From NCBI GenBank assembly GCA_015680685.1, contig MNCI01005895.1, positions 66,443 to 130,442 of the forward strand: 64,000 bases of DNA. Direction: 5' to 3'. The notes under the pieces are model-generated. The model was not told the DNA's origin and made no database searches. It saw only the letters and a list, made by a program, of their open reading frames with translations. The position numbers and the translations under genes are program-made. The stretch is from Gnetum montanum (Eukaryota > Streptophyta > Gnetopsida > Gnetales > Gnetaceae). Position 1 is the stretch's first letter, and each line of letters begins with the position of its first letter. Of this stretch, positions 44,672 to 55,312 are shown in pieces.

Positions 44672-45790
44672 TCGACGGTTAGAGGGCCTGCCCAAAAGAT
44701 GTCGACAAAGAATGCGAAACATCAGAGAGGCAAAAGCACTAACAGCGGTCGTCAATGGCTACTCAAGTGTCACCCTATCAACATAGAAGAGCAAAGCTAG
44801 AGGTTATGGGAGATAGGATGATTTGGCAGGAAATAGGTTCAGGGAAGACTCAAATGAGGCAGGATGGCAGAGCTATGGAATGCACTCATTGAACACACAG
44901 AAACGTATGTGTACTTGTATTAACAGGAATGCTTTCAGAAAAGAATAGCGCATCAGTCTGAGATTTCTCTATTACAGACTATAGCAGGAATGCTTGCAAA
45001 AGGAGCATAGTGCATCACTTTTGCGATATCTCTGCTATGACACTTGATTGCGTTATGCCAGTTTATGGAGTTGATTGCAATGCAAGTGCGGAAAATGGGT
45101 GCTTGAGTATGTGGCTTTTTCATGCAGGAAGCAGATGGTAGGGATGAAGCAAAGTAGGAGCTGAGGGTAGGATGATAAGGGGAAGAGGGATACACTTCTA
45201 AGTGGATAGGCTAACCCGAGTAGCCATTTCAAAATGCTGTTCGTACTTCACCACTCAGATGAATGCACCTTTGGACGACATCTTCGAAGCAAGTAACCTA
45301 CAACCAAAGGAGAAAATAGAGGATACCATTGTTCATGTGAGTCATAGGTGAGGTTGTTGAAACGAGTGCCATTAGAGGCTAGATGAAGTGATCGGGTCGT
45401 GAAGGAGGAACTGTAGCACGAGGCCAGAATCTTCAACCTTGACGCTCGGCCCAGCATATTGCCACCAAAGATCATCAGACTCGGCACACCTGACTGGTTA
45501 TGCAAAGGACCAGCCAGATGAATCTGTGAAGCCAGGGCCTGATAGCGATGATGAGCAGAGATCCCCAAAGTCGTAATTGATGGGAATGCCTTTGGGGCTT
45601 CGGGCGGTGGAACTAACCTCTCAGAGGTACCACCGCTGGAATGGGCGTGGTGATGGTATCTCCGAGGGGTCAGTAGTATGCCCTTCGGCACATCCAAGGA
45701 ATCAGTAGGATGATGGTGGGGTAGCGATGCTGGGATTGTCCTAGTATCCCACCCCGCTTATCGTGAAGCTACACAGGGAAGATCACGCTC
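44672..45790 (-). other. Unexplained region between repeats and polypurine tract of B
   Basis: About 1.1 kb after the type-2 repeats. It holds a minus-strand open frame of 149 residues (45697-45248) and a smaller one (45195-44953). No domain is recognised; see the separate entry. Confidence 0.4.
45248..45697 (-). CDS. Hypothetical 149-residue open frame downstream of B integrase
   Basis: Starts MDVPKGILLTPRRYHHHAHS, is rich in His, Ser, Pro and Leu, and contains PPPEAPKAFPSI. No membrane segment or known motif is clear. In Tat-lineage elements extra genes are sometimes found between pol and the 3' LTR, so position alone makes it worth listing. No matching frame is seen in element D. It may well be chance: codon use is not distinctive and no start context can be judged. 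Confidence 0.25.
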   Translation of the reverse strand: MDVPKGILLTPRRYHHHAHSSGGTSERLVPPPEAPKAFPSITTLGISAHHRYQALASQIHLAGPLHNQSGVPSLMIFGGNMLGRASRLKILASCYSSSFTTRSLHLASNGTRFNNLTYDSHEQWYPLFSPLVVGYLLRRCRPKVHSSEW

Positions 45791-45799
45791 GCTTGATTT

Positions 45800-46330
45800 G
45801 CATGATGACGGCCTGAAAGTCCCAGTTTTAAGTCCTGATAGACTGTCGTTGCTTTTTTTAAGTCTCAGTAGACCATGGTCCCAGTTTAGAGTCTGGGCGG
45901 ACAGAGAAATGCTAGTTTTACGTCATAGCGGATGGTGGTAGGGCTGATTTAAGGTCTCAGCAGACCGTGCTGTGGATGTCAGTTTCACGTCATGGCCCAA
46001 GGACAAATCTATGCTAGTTTTACATCTCAGTAGACGGTTGCTTACCTTTGCCAGTTTTATGTCATGACGGACAACCGGTGCCAGTTTAGCGTCGTGTCAG
46101 ACATGTGCAAAAGATGCCAATTTTTCGTTTTGGTAGACCTGTACAACACTACCAGTTTTACGTCATAGCGGATGGTTACAACTTGCCAGTTTAGCGTCAT
46201 GGTGGATGGTTAGTACCAGTTTAGCGTCGTGGCGGACGCGTGAAGGGTGTGCCAGTTTTACGTCATAGCGGACGTTTGTTGCCAGTTTAACGTCATAGCG
46301 GACGATGGTTGCCATACCTGATATTCACAC
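45800..46330 (-). repeat. Degenerate tandem repeats, type 2, element B
   Basis: About fifteen units, spacing roughly 30-45 bases. On the plus strand the core is CCAGTTTTACGTCATAGCGG plus AC; on the element strand GTCCGCTATGACGTAAAACTGG. Variants swap GTCATG, GTCGTG and CTCAGTA in the middle. The spacers between cores differ, so it is the 20-22 base core that is kept, not a simple tandem array. Confidence 0.85.
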
Positions 46331-46508
46331 TGGAGATGCCACTATATGTAATATCACTTCAGATATATATGATTGACAGTGTTTGGTAACTTGTTGCCGT
46401 CGACATCCGCTAACTTGAATGCTCCATTGCTGTACGCATCAATCACCAAGAAAGGACCCTCCTAGTTTGTAGAGAATTTGCCTACTTGTTTGCGGATGGC
46501 CTTGAGAA

Positions 46509-47420
46509 CTAAATCCCCTTTCTTGATCGGACGCTGCTGAAGATTGTGAGATGCTTTTGCATCTGCTTATCTTGATACTTTTCAATTGTATCAAGCGTCT
46601 GTATCTGCTTCTCTTCTACTGAATCCAAATCCATGATCTGAGACTCGGTGTGTTGAGCCTCATTTATAATCGTGGAGAGGACCATTCTCAGAGAAGGGAT
46701 TTGCAACTCGAGGGGCAGCACCACCTCGGATCCGTAGAATAGGCTATAGGGCGTACTGTCTGTAGCTGTCCTACATGTAGTGCGATATGCCCATAGCACA
46801 TAGAGGATCTTTTTGTGCCACCGTCTCTTATTATTCTCGAGCATTTTCTTGAGCAGATTGATGATGACTTTGTTTGTTCCTTCAGCTTGACCATTTTCTT
46901 GCAGGTAATAGGGCGAGGAGAAAGATTTTTTAATGCCAAGGCTATCACAGAAGGATTTGGTCTCTATACTACTAAACTATGGCCCATTGTCGGTCACAAT
47001 AGTCATCGGGAGACCAAATTTGGTTACAATGTTGTCTACGATGAAATGGCAAATCTGTTGAGATGTGATCTTCCTTAAAGAAATAGCTTCTACCCACTTT
47101 GTGAAGTACTCAGTGGAGGTGATTATGAAGCTATGACCTGTGGAAGATTTTGGCGTGATGGGACCTATAATGTCTAGTCCCCATCATTGAAATGGCCATG
47201 TTATCTGAGTTGTATGTAACTCTATAGGTGACACGTGTATAAGATTTGCGTGATGCTGACACATGTCACAAGTTTTAACCTTTGTTAGGCAATCTTTTTC
47301 CATTCGTGGCCAGTAGTACCCTAAGCGATGGATTTTTGAAGCCATAGCCCATGGTGCTACGTGTCCTCCGCATAATCCCTCATGAACCTCGTCAACGATA
47401 CGCTGTGCCTAGTCTTTGTT
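46509..47420 (-). pseudogene. Integrase of element B
   Basis: On the minus strand the zinc part (HEGLCGGHVAPWAMA, then GYYWPRMEKDC and CDMCQHH) is followed by the catalytic core: GLDIIGPI, TEYFTKWVEA, IVTDNGP and YLQENGQAEGTNK, with the three acidic residues D, D and E in place. The C-terminal part begins MLENNKRRWHKKILYVLWAY and carries YSLFYGSEVVLP. One stop directly after DNGP is the main defect seen. Integrase joins the LTR ends to host DNA, giving the 5-bp target duplication seen here. Confidence 0.85.
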
Positions 47421-47639
47421 AACGCAGGTAAGCAGCACATCATCAAAAGAGTGTCTACAGAGAGTACTGTCTCCTATGATTACGTATTGCCTAGCTCGTT
47501 TGTGGATTGCATCTTTCTGTGCACGTGTCAATTCATATGATAGCTCGCCTTGTAAGAGGTAAGTTTTAATGTTGTCATACCATTCCGGCGTGCTTTCTTC
47601 GAGAAGAGAAGATATTTGCGCCACCTGAATGATAGGACC

Positions 47640-48150
47640 TGTACAATCTATTATTAAAGCAGGATAAGTATCGAGTAGATGTGAGGACACCTTTAAGGCT
47701 AGCGTAGCCAGTGCATCGGCCAGTGTGTTATCGGTTCGTGGCACGTGTTGGGCATCGATGGTCGCGAATTGGTTCAGAAGATCTTTAGCCATATCGCAAT
47801 AGGGCTACAGATGTACAGCTTTGCAGGCGTAGACTCTTGTGATCTGATTGATGAAGAGCATCGAATCACCCCTAATTGCCAAGTGTCAAACATCGACTTC
47901 GCTGGAAGCTAGTAATCCTCTGAGGAGTCCCTCGTACTCTGCTACATTGTTTGTATAGGGGAAGGTCAAGCGATAAGCGTGAAGACACACATCCTCAGGT
48001 GATAGCGTAATAATGGTGGTAGCACTACCACCTCTAGCGATTGAAGCTCCGTCGAAATGCAACATCGCCTCGAGGCCTGTTAAGATAGGGCTTAAACTAT
48101 GTACATGTTCGTCTGGAAACTCAGGCTCTATGGTTGCCTGACTGTCAATA
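47640..48150 (-). pseudogene. Second (archaeal-type) RNase H of element B
   Basis: After the first RNase H the minus strand reads MLHFDGASIARGGSA, NVAEYEGLLRGLLAS, RGDSMLFINQI and then NQFATIDAQHVPRTDNTLAD, ALATLA. The DGAS, AEYE and GDS motifs supply the metal-binding acids of an archaeal-type RNase H. Dual RNase H is known in Tat-lineage elements and separates B from Athila-like A. A few stops interrupt it. Confidence 0.8.
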
Positions 48151-48179
48151 GGTGATGTTACTAACTGGTTAGCTATTGC

Positions 48180-48817
48180 CTAGCCTTTCATAGAAGATTG
48201 GCCAACATAATGCAGATCAAATTCTGCTGTGATAGCCTTCCAGCGAGCTATTCTGCTACTCTCATATAAATTGTGCGTAATGGTCCTAAGGATGTTATTT
48301 TTATAGATGATGTTAACTTGGCTACGGAAAAGGTAATGTCTACACTTTTTGAGCATAAATACTAATGCTAAGCAGTTATGCTCTACTTCGTTGTACCTCG
48401 TTTCGTATGCATATAGAGCATGACTTAAGTAGTAGATGGGCACTTCTGACCCATCATCACTCCTTTGACCAAGTAATGCTGCTAACGCTATGTCCGAAGT
48501 CGCAAGGTAAATGTAAAACGGTAGACCTTTTTGTGGTGGGAAAACTGTTGGTAAGTGTTGAAGTTCTTGTTTTAGGCTGTCAAACACATGCTGACAATCT
48601 TCCATCCATTTGAAATTAACCCCCTTTTTAAGAAAATGTTGCATAGGGTGTAACTTGTCAGTTAATCTCGAGATGAACCAGCGTATAAACTGTAATCATC
48701 CTTGTAACCTTCGTAATTGCTTGAGGTCTGTGGGAGGCGTTAATTTGACAATGGCTTTGACCTTATCAGGGTCAACTCATATGCCGGTTTCTGACACCAC
48801 AAACCCCAGCATGTGTC
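48180..48817 (-). pseudogene. Reverse transcriptase end and first RNase H of element B
   Basis: Right after the N at 48818 (element sense) the frame reads HMLGFVVSETGI, then VDPDKVKAIVKLTPPTDLKQ, the normal text after the reverse transcriptase palm. From 48644 an open frame holds the gypsy RNase H: VNFKWMEDCQHVFDSLKQEL, PFYIYLATSDIALAALLGQ and YYLSHALYAYETRYNEVEHN. Frame changes are few. Confidence 0.85.
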
Positions 48818-48818
48818 N

Positions 48819-49497
48819 AGGACAGAAGCGCATGCCCAACTGTCGTATCGACTAGTTGGTCGATACTCGGTAGTGGAAAGTTATCCTTGATTGTGGCTTT
48901 GTTCAAATCTCGGAAGTCTATGCAGATGCGTATGCTTCCAGTCTTCTTTGGGATGACTACAATGTTAGATACCCAATCCGAGTAGTCGACTGCGTGGATG
49001 AAACTAGCCTGATACAGTTTAGTGATCTCATCACGCACGGCTAGCACGATCTCTAGCTTGATTTTTCATACCTTTTGCGTAATTGCTTTAATCTGCGGGT
49101 CTAAGATTATGTTATGCTGAATTAACCTAGGATCTAGTCCCGGCATATCCTCTCATGACCATGCAAACACCGTGATGTTGTCTTGTAGGACTTGTTTTAT
49201 AGAATTGTGTGTTTCCTGGTCTAGTAAAGAACTAACCTTAAGCGTTTTGTCTTTACCCTTATGCATAACGATAGAAAATTCATTGAGGGGGTCTTCGGTT
49301 ATGTCCCCAGCCTCCAGGTCTAGCGTGCGTGTCGACTATTCTGGCCATTCTGGGGACGTTTTTGATCTAGCTATGGTTATGTCATCAAAGGGAGGGCTAA
49401 TTTCTACTAGCGTAGGGTTGAATTGCCTAACTACCCTCCCGTATGGACCTGTCAAAGTTAGTGGTGCTGAAAATGTTTCATCCATTTGCAAATTATC
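48819..49497 (-). pseudogene. Reverse transcriptase N-terminal part of element B
   Basis: The proposed second pol exon starts DNLQMDETFSAPLTLTGPYG. It runs through NITVFAWS, EDMPGLDPRLIQHNI and EITKLYQASFIHAVDYSDWV to IPKKTGSIRICIDFRDLNKA and FPLPSIDQLVDTTVGHALLS at the N. The next piece (48817) belongs about 110-120 residues further on, so the palm with the YxDD-type catalytic site is absent from the assembly at the single N. Confidence 0.85.
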
Positions 49498-49910
49498 CTG
49501 CAAAATCGCCAAACGCGTAAATGATTAGGAGAAAGCATGATGTAGTGTTGTTGAACATGGAAAGCTAACTGAATTTTGAATTTTCTGAACAGGCTATAAT
49601 TAATGTTACCCAATTACGAGGCGATAAAATGTGATAGTTTAATGTCATTTCGGATAGTGGAGCAAGCGATATCTGCCGCATTAATATCTTGATTTTTGGG
49701 TTCCATTTTAGGAAAGTCCCGCTGAAATCGGGCATCAAGTCGGTGATTTTCGCATATAAGTAAGTACTTTTTGGTAAGAATGGGCTACTGGCTGTCTCGA
49801 AATCAACTTCCTAACTGTTATGAAGCGGGAGGAAGAAGAGCAAAAGGTTGGAACGTGTAATTTGCAAAGACGTGAACGTGTGAAGCTGTGAAGGTTTTGA
49901 AGCTACGATA

Positions 49911-52900
49911 ATGGTGCCTAAAGCAAAAAAGAAGAACACAAAATTGGCTAAGATCGACGAGGTGCAAGAGAATCTGGAACGCGCTTCACAGGCGGTGGTT
50001 GAAGTGAGGGACCCCACGCCCTTGAACCAGTAGGCCATCTCTTGCGTATTCGTGTTATTCTAGCATTGTTTATTATTGTAGCATTATTTGCGTAAATGGG
50101 GGTTTTAGACTATGGGCCTCACGTTAAGACGAGGGTTTAATGGGATTGCGTCTATCGCCGTTGTCAGGGACAAACCTTGCGCTATTGCAAGGGTTTGGGT
50201 GATTTCAGCATGGATAACTAAGCGTAATCTGTAGGTTTTTTGTATTCAAACATGAAAATGTAAATCTAGGCGTTGATCTGTGTATTGTGTTTTCTGTACA
50301 GTATTATGCTAAAGCCTGTCTTAATCATGTTAGACATCATTGGGGTTCTATGCTGCATAAACTCGATCGTGCCTAATGTCCCTCCCCCGCAAACTCGGTT
50401 GCATGGGAAGGCCATATGGTTTTGAAAGGGTGCACTGGAGTTTCTACAGTTCTTACTGCGTAACTACAGTGTCATTATATGGTCTAATTTGTCAGGCGAT
50501 ATTGCTGGTGCCATTTTGAGGCACCTGCTAGTGGGTTCTGCGCAGGGCATCTTGGCCTTCTTGACAGACAGAGCCNAAGTTGTACACGATGCCTGGTGGG
50601 TTCTGGAAGTAGGTCGAGACATGACGAGCCACAAACAGAGTGTTATAGGCGTGGTAACAACTAAACTGGGCCATCTCCCAGATCCAACCTAAGCGCCTCA
50701 AACCTCGGGNTTCATGAGAACAGGTTAGTAGAAGATGGTGATACGTTTTCATGGACCGAAACGGCAATAAAGGCGTTTACCTCAACTAGAAACGTACGCG
50801 CTGGTGTGATGGGGCAGATCGGCTTTGACATTCATGAGTACCCCACCAGCTATGCTAACGCTTTTGAGACTTGCCAGAATCTTGGGTGGCTACATGATGA
50901 CTGGACCTTGGATCCACCCCTTACCATTGAGAACGTGCAGAGGAACCTTCCTCCATTTCCTTTGTCATTTGGACCTGGTATAACTACTATGTATTCAATT
51001 GTTGCGTGGTGTAGTTGTGAACTGTGAACGTTGAGTAATAGTGTTTTTGCCTGACCTGTGTCTTACATTGTTTAGTCAGGGAATCCTGGGAGATTACCCT
51101 TACAATTTTCGGCCGTGAGGCGAATATCGTCCTCTTTCGCTACGGCGACATCAAGGATGCACAACGCTGGCTCGGCCACGCGGCGACCCTAGTTGTGGTG
51201 GTCACCAAGATCCGAGAAGTGATGTTATTGCATTTATTTTTAGCCGCAACTCCTGATGTCCCCACCAGCGAAATGCTAACCCTGGTCAACTCCTTCAGCG
51301 AAAAGGCAGAGCATTTTTGCATGCGTGTGCATAACGTGCGTGTAAGTTTCGACATTGATGCTCAGCTCTTTGCAAACCTTTTTGGTATCCCTTCTGATGG
51401 CCTTCCCATAGACGAGAAGGTGAAGAGGAGTCTCAACTGCCAGAAGTGACTGGAGGAGTGGGTAAGGGTCAAGAAGGAGCCTAAAGGGATTATTTGTGAA
51501 AGAATCGAACTAGGAGTCGCCAAGACATTTTATCCCCTTTTCTGGACCCAGCCTTTCCGCAAAACCCTCTTGCAAGGGAAGTTCTTTTCCATAGAGTAGA
51601 CTCGTATTATGCGGGAGGTTCTGGAAGAAGGGACCTAGTTCAATTGGGCAAGCTATTTTGTTGCGGGACTACGCTTTGAGATGATCAGGCTTTGCAAGAA
51701 GCTTAAGTCTCATTTCAATGTGCATTATGCCTTCTTCATAGCTTGCCTTCGGTGTTTTGCTGAGTTTTTGGTCGTCCAAAGGGATGGGGTCTAGGTGCAA
51801 CAAGACCAAGACTAGCTATCCAAACCTTGGATTACGCATATCCTCAACACTACCCATGGGCAGGATCCTTTGGAAGGGATTGGGGAATCTCTATCTATAA
51901 CGACCAGAGGTTTGGCGGCGCCTCGAGTGCGAGGCCTCGACAGTGTAGGCGGGATAATGCCTACTTACACCGGCGATGCCTCATGAGGGAAACGCTTGGT
52001 GAAAGAAATTGTAGAACCTGCAGCTCAACGTAAAAGGCTCCATATAGCTGAGGCTTCTGTGGAACATGGGAGTGGCATGGGTCGAACTGTGGAGGTCAGA
52101 GTTCAGTGGAGTAAGCCTCCGCCTGCTAAGCGTGAGGGAGATGTATTGAAAACTGTATTACGCAATGTTTACTTAGAATATTTGGAATGATGTATTAAGA
52201 GCATTGTGATATGACCAGTGAAAATTAAGGAGTAGCTGACCCCTGAAATAGGGGCAGTGATACTGAGTCATGGGGAAGGGGCCCCATTTTTAGAAAAAGA
52301 GGTCCCAGCTGTTGAGACAAGCGCCGCACAGACTCATGTGCGTGAGGAGGCCCTAGCTGGAGGGGTAAGCGATGCACAGACCCTTGTGCGTGAAGAGGGG
52401 AAGGAAGTAGAAGAGGTTGGAGGGTTCGCCACTGTTACTGGTAGAGGTAATGAGCATGTTAGAAATTTTGCAGAATTCTGTTAATAATTAGAGTTTCTAA
52501 CTTGACTACGCTACAGGATAAGAAGACGCATCCACGTCCGTTGCTGTGAGCAGAGCGTGGAGATATTTTCTTGACAAGTTCGCCTTCATGGAAGGCATTG
52601 TCAATGACATGATTGAGTGCCTCGAGCGTGTCGATCCTGAAGCTGGTATGCTATAGCTATAAAAGGTTTATTTTTGTTATACAGTAATAATGTATCATAT
52701 ACAATGATAATATTTGCTGTTAGGAGCTCGCCTTCGATGGGACCCAACGGAGCCCATTGATTTGGACACAGTGGAGCCTCCATCTGATGGAGCAGTCATG
52801 CCACGCCACATTTATGAGGAGATGCATAAATGTGCATTACGCTCGACACGCTCCTTATGGGAGAGTAAGGGCATGAATGAAAACCTCTCGAAAAGGCTGC

Positions 52901-53856
52901 AGAGGTCAGAGCAGAAGATTGAGTCTCTGACCAAAGAGGTCGAAGATCAGAAGTCGCGATGCGAGTTCCTATAGGCGTGGGAGACGGGCGATGAGGACTA
53001 GGGTACTACTGTTATTGACTACTCCCGTTATTGGACCACCATCAAAAACAGCATGCAAACCAATCTTGCATTGGTAGAGCAACGGATGCAGATAGAGCTC
53101 CTAGCCCAGAAAAGCCAGGATTGGATGGATTACTGTGCAAGTGTGCAAGAGTGGGGGCAGAAGGAAAAGGACCACAAACATTTGTATAAGCGAGAAAGCA
53201 TCGCTTATCATAAAATTTATTGCGATTCTGCGGTCAAAGCTCAATCCTTGCAAGTCTTCCTTGACGTCATTGGAGCATCCGAAGCCTTCAAGAAGTTCGA
53301 AGAGCAGGTGACTGTAAGTGCATCCCCGGAAAGGGAGATGACTCTCCCTCGGGGCCAGACTATAGTCCCTACATTCTTCCTGGACCCACCTCGCTGGACT
53401 GACGTAGAGAAAGGGAAGGTGAAGGTTGGAGCTACCCTGGGAGATGGAACGTGGTCTGATCTGATCGAGGATGAGATCATGGAGCGCCTGTGGGTTAGCT
53501 TAGACAAGCTTCCATTTGCTGCGGAAGCAGGGCCATTGCGAGTAAGTTTATGCATGACTAAATCTAAATTTTCTAACTGCATTGTCAAGTTTTGTTCTTG
53601 CTAACATGTTTTCTGTATCTAGGTAACAATAGAGGACAAAGAAGACGAGCAAGCTGAGGAGCCAGTACAAGAGGAAGAACACAGCGATGAAGAGCATCCT
53701 CCCGTGGAGCCGATACCAGAGCAGGGACCTCATGAAGAGGGGATTCCTCATGAAGGAATACTTCCCAGGAGAGAAGGCCCACTAGAGGATGATTTATTAG
53801 GACTAGAGCCAAACTTAAGAGATACTGGTGACAGTGGCATTAGGGGAGATGCGTAA
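49911..53856 (+). pseudogene. Multi-exon antisense gene of unknown function inside B
   Basis: Plus-strand coding blocks with introns, opposite to the element. Exon 1 (49911-50030) opens MVPKAKKKNTKLAKIDEVQE. Later blocks: DTFSWTETAIKAFTSTRNVR (about 50724-50977, ends at a GT), EITLTIFGREANIVLFRYGD (from 51080), FDIDAQLFANLFGIPSDGLP (about 51350), a basic VEPAAQRKR stretch (52010), an acidic Val/Glu/Ala block (52257-52480), EGIVNDMIECLERVDPEA (to about 52648), a coiled coil (LSKRLQRSEQKIESLTKEVE, 52890-52960), then 53053-53538 with FFLDPPRWTDVEKGK. The last intron (CGA/GTAAGT to CTAG/GTAACA, 53540-53622) joins in frame to a Glu/Pro-rich acidic tail ending at TAA 53854-53856. At least six stops in middle exons, several explainable by TGG or CAG changed to a stop, show decay. 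I do not recognise the family. Confidence 0.6.
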
Positions 53857-54039
53857 TTGTGGTTTACCCATGGATTTATTGATTGGAATTGACAATGGTT
53901 ATGCTAATGACTGGAAGACTGGCTACAAGATTTTTGTGGCAATTTTAAATGTCTATTTAATTGTTTGCTTTTTGGGTGTTTATCTACAAAGCGTAAGCGT
54001 AGTTATTAACGATTTTTCTTAAGTTATATTATAAAGGAG

Positions 54040-54215
54040 TGGAATTGCCAGTTTAAGGCCATAGCAGGCCGTCACTAGTTTTAGGACATTGTAGGCTATC
54101 ATGAGTGTTTGCGTAATCTGGAAGCTATTTTTAGGCCATTGCAGGCCATGGTTAGTTTTAGGCCATTACGGGCCATAACTAGTTTAAGGCCGTTGCGGGC
54201 CCTACATAATGTAGA
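54040..54215 (-). repeat. Degenerate tandem repeats, type 1, element B
   Basis: About six units. The plus strand core is CTAGTTTTAGGCCATTGCAGG plus CC, with variants CCAGTTTAAGGCCATAGCAGG. It is the same plan as the type-2 core (AGTTTTA, then a GYCAT, then a GCGG or GCAGG), but with GGCC in place of the ACGTC. It lies between the antisense gene's stop and the predicted splice donor. Confidence 0.75.
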
Positions 54216-54473
54216 AAGCGTATTTGGTGGTAGTGTATATTTTTTTTTTCGTTTTTGCGTATCAAAAGATGTGAATGCGTACATAACAAGAATGTAATAG
54301 CGTAAAGAAGGAATGACAAGCATAAACATTGAAAATTTCTATGGCGTAAATATGCATTAAACGAAAACGAAATGCTAAGCGTAAACTGCGATAATTGTTA
54401 ACAAACATGATAATGTGTGTAAATGCCGTTCAATTCAACCGCTAATTCGCAATTGTTTCTTAACGGCCTTTAC
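54216..54473. other. Short spacer between type-1 repeats and splice donor
   Basis: Contains several GCGTAA words (54298-54400), the same hexamer as in the LTR U3. No coding sequence beyond the protease stop region. Confidence 0.4.
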
Positions 54474-55312
54474 GTTCAATGTTGCGTAAGGGCGGAGGGG
54501 TTTACAGTTTGACTCCTCCATGCCACAATCCTGAAATGGTAGGTTCGCCCAGGCTAAACTGTCATCATTGGTTCCATTTTTTAAGGGGATTTGGAGATTG
54601 GTCTGATCGTCCGAGGCTTCTATCTCCGAACCTTGCTCTTCCTCAATGTTGTTGACAGTCCTGGGGGTGATTTCATCACCGCGTATTATGACCTCCCCTC
54701 CTGCGTAAGGTAGGTGTATTTCTTGTGTATCGGTGATGAAACCACCCTCATCTAGGCTAACCAGGACCTCCCTAGGATCAAGTTGAAGCTAGACATCTCC
54801 TCGATGACTAAGAATGTGGCATCCGTTGGGAATTGCTTCCCTACCACAAACTCGATATGCACCGTTCCCTTGACTTGAACCCTTGCTCCATTGAATGACT
54901 TTACGCATGTTGTCATCGTGGGAATGATCTGGTCGACCAGACCCAACCTATCCACGATAGGATAAGGAATGACGTTTCCAGCGACGCCGTCGTCCACATG
55001 TATTCTCCGGATCAGGTACTGACCGACCCAAATTGTGATGAACATGGGTTTAGTGGTCACCTGACCTTTTTCAGGATCATCTTTGATGGACTCGTCATGA
55101 AAGGTCGGTGAGGTGGGCTTAGATTGCTCAGCTTCGGAAGGAAATATGACCGTGTGGATCGCTTCCTCCTCCGCTAGTAAGCTTTCATCCACAGGTATGG
55201 ATGTCAGCATACGGACCATAGCCTCACGGTGTTTTTGGGATGTCATAAGCAGGTCATAGAGGCTCAGCGTTGTATTTTTTTGTTTTAAAGCCTGTTTAAC
55301 CTGCGTAAACAC
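54474..55312 (-). CDS. Protease domain of element B (D-D-G active site)
   Basis: Minus-strand coding from MFTQVKQALKQKNTTLSLYD (55312) through a linker to the retropepsin: PMFITIWVGQYLIRRIHVDD, with the active-site triplet D-D-G (HVDDGVAGNVIP), then TCVKSFNGARVQVKGTVHIE and FNLILGRSWLA. One stop (54789-54791) follows WLA; the text then runs EIHLPYAGGEVIIRGDEITP to the proposed splice donor. The enzyme cuts the polyprotein. The same D-D-G is present in D, so it is a family trait or an ancestral change and not random decay. Confidence 0.75.

Larger units (their letters stand above)
49498..54473 (-). other. Predicted 5-kb pol intron of element B
   Basis: In element sense the protease frame stays open to LRPYATLN at 54474 and then meets AAC/GTAAAG, a good donor. 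The reverse transcriptase frame opens at 49497 after CTAAT...TTTTGCAG/GAT, a branch-like site and acceptor. Joining the two keeps the frame (phase 0 on both sides). An intron between protease and reverse transcriptase is a known feature of Ogre elements. Without splicing, a TGA 20-30 bases past the donor would end the protein. The 4976-base intron holds the antisense gene and type-1 repeats. Splicing is inferred, not shown. Confidence 0.55.
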
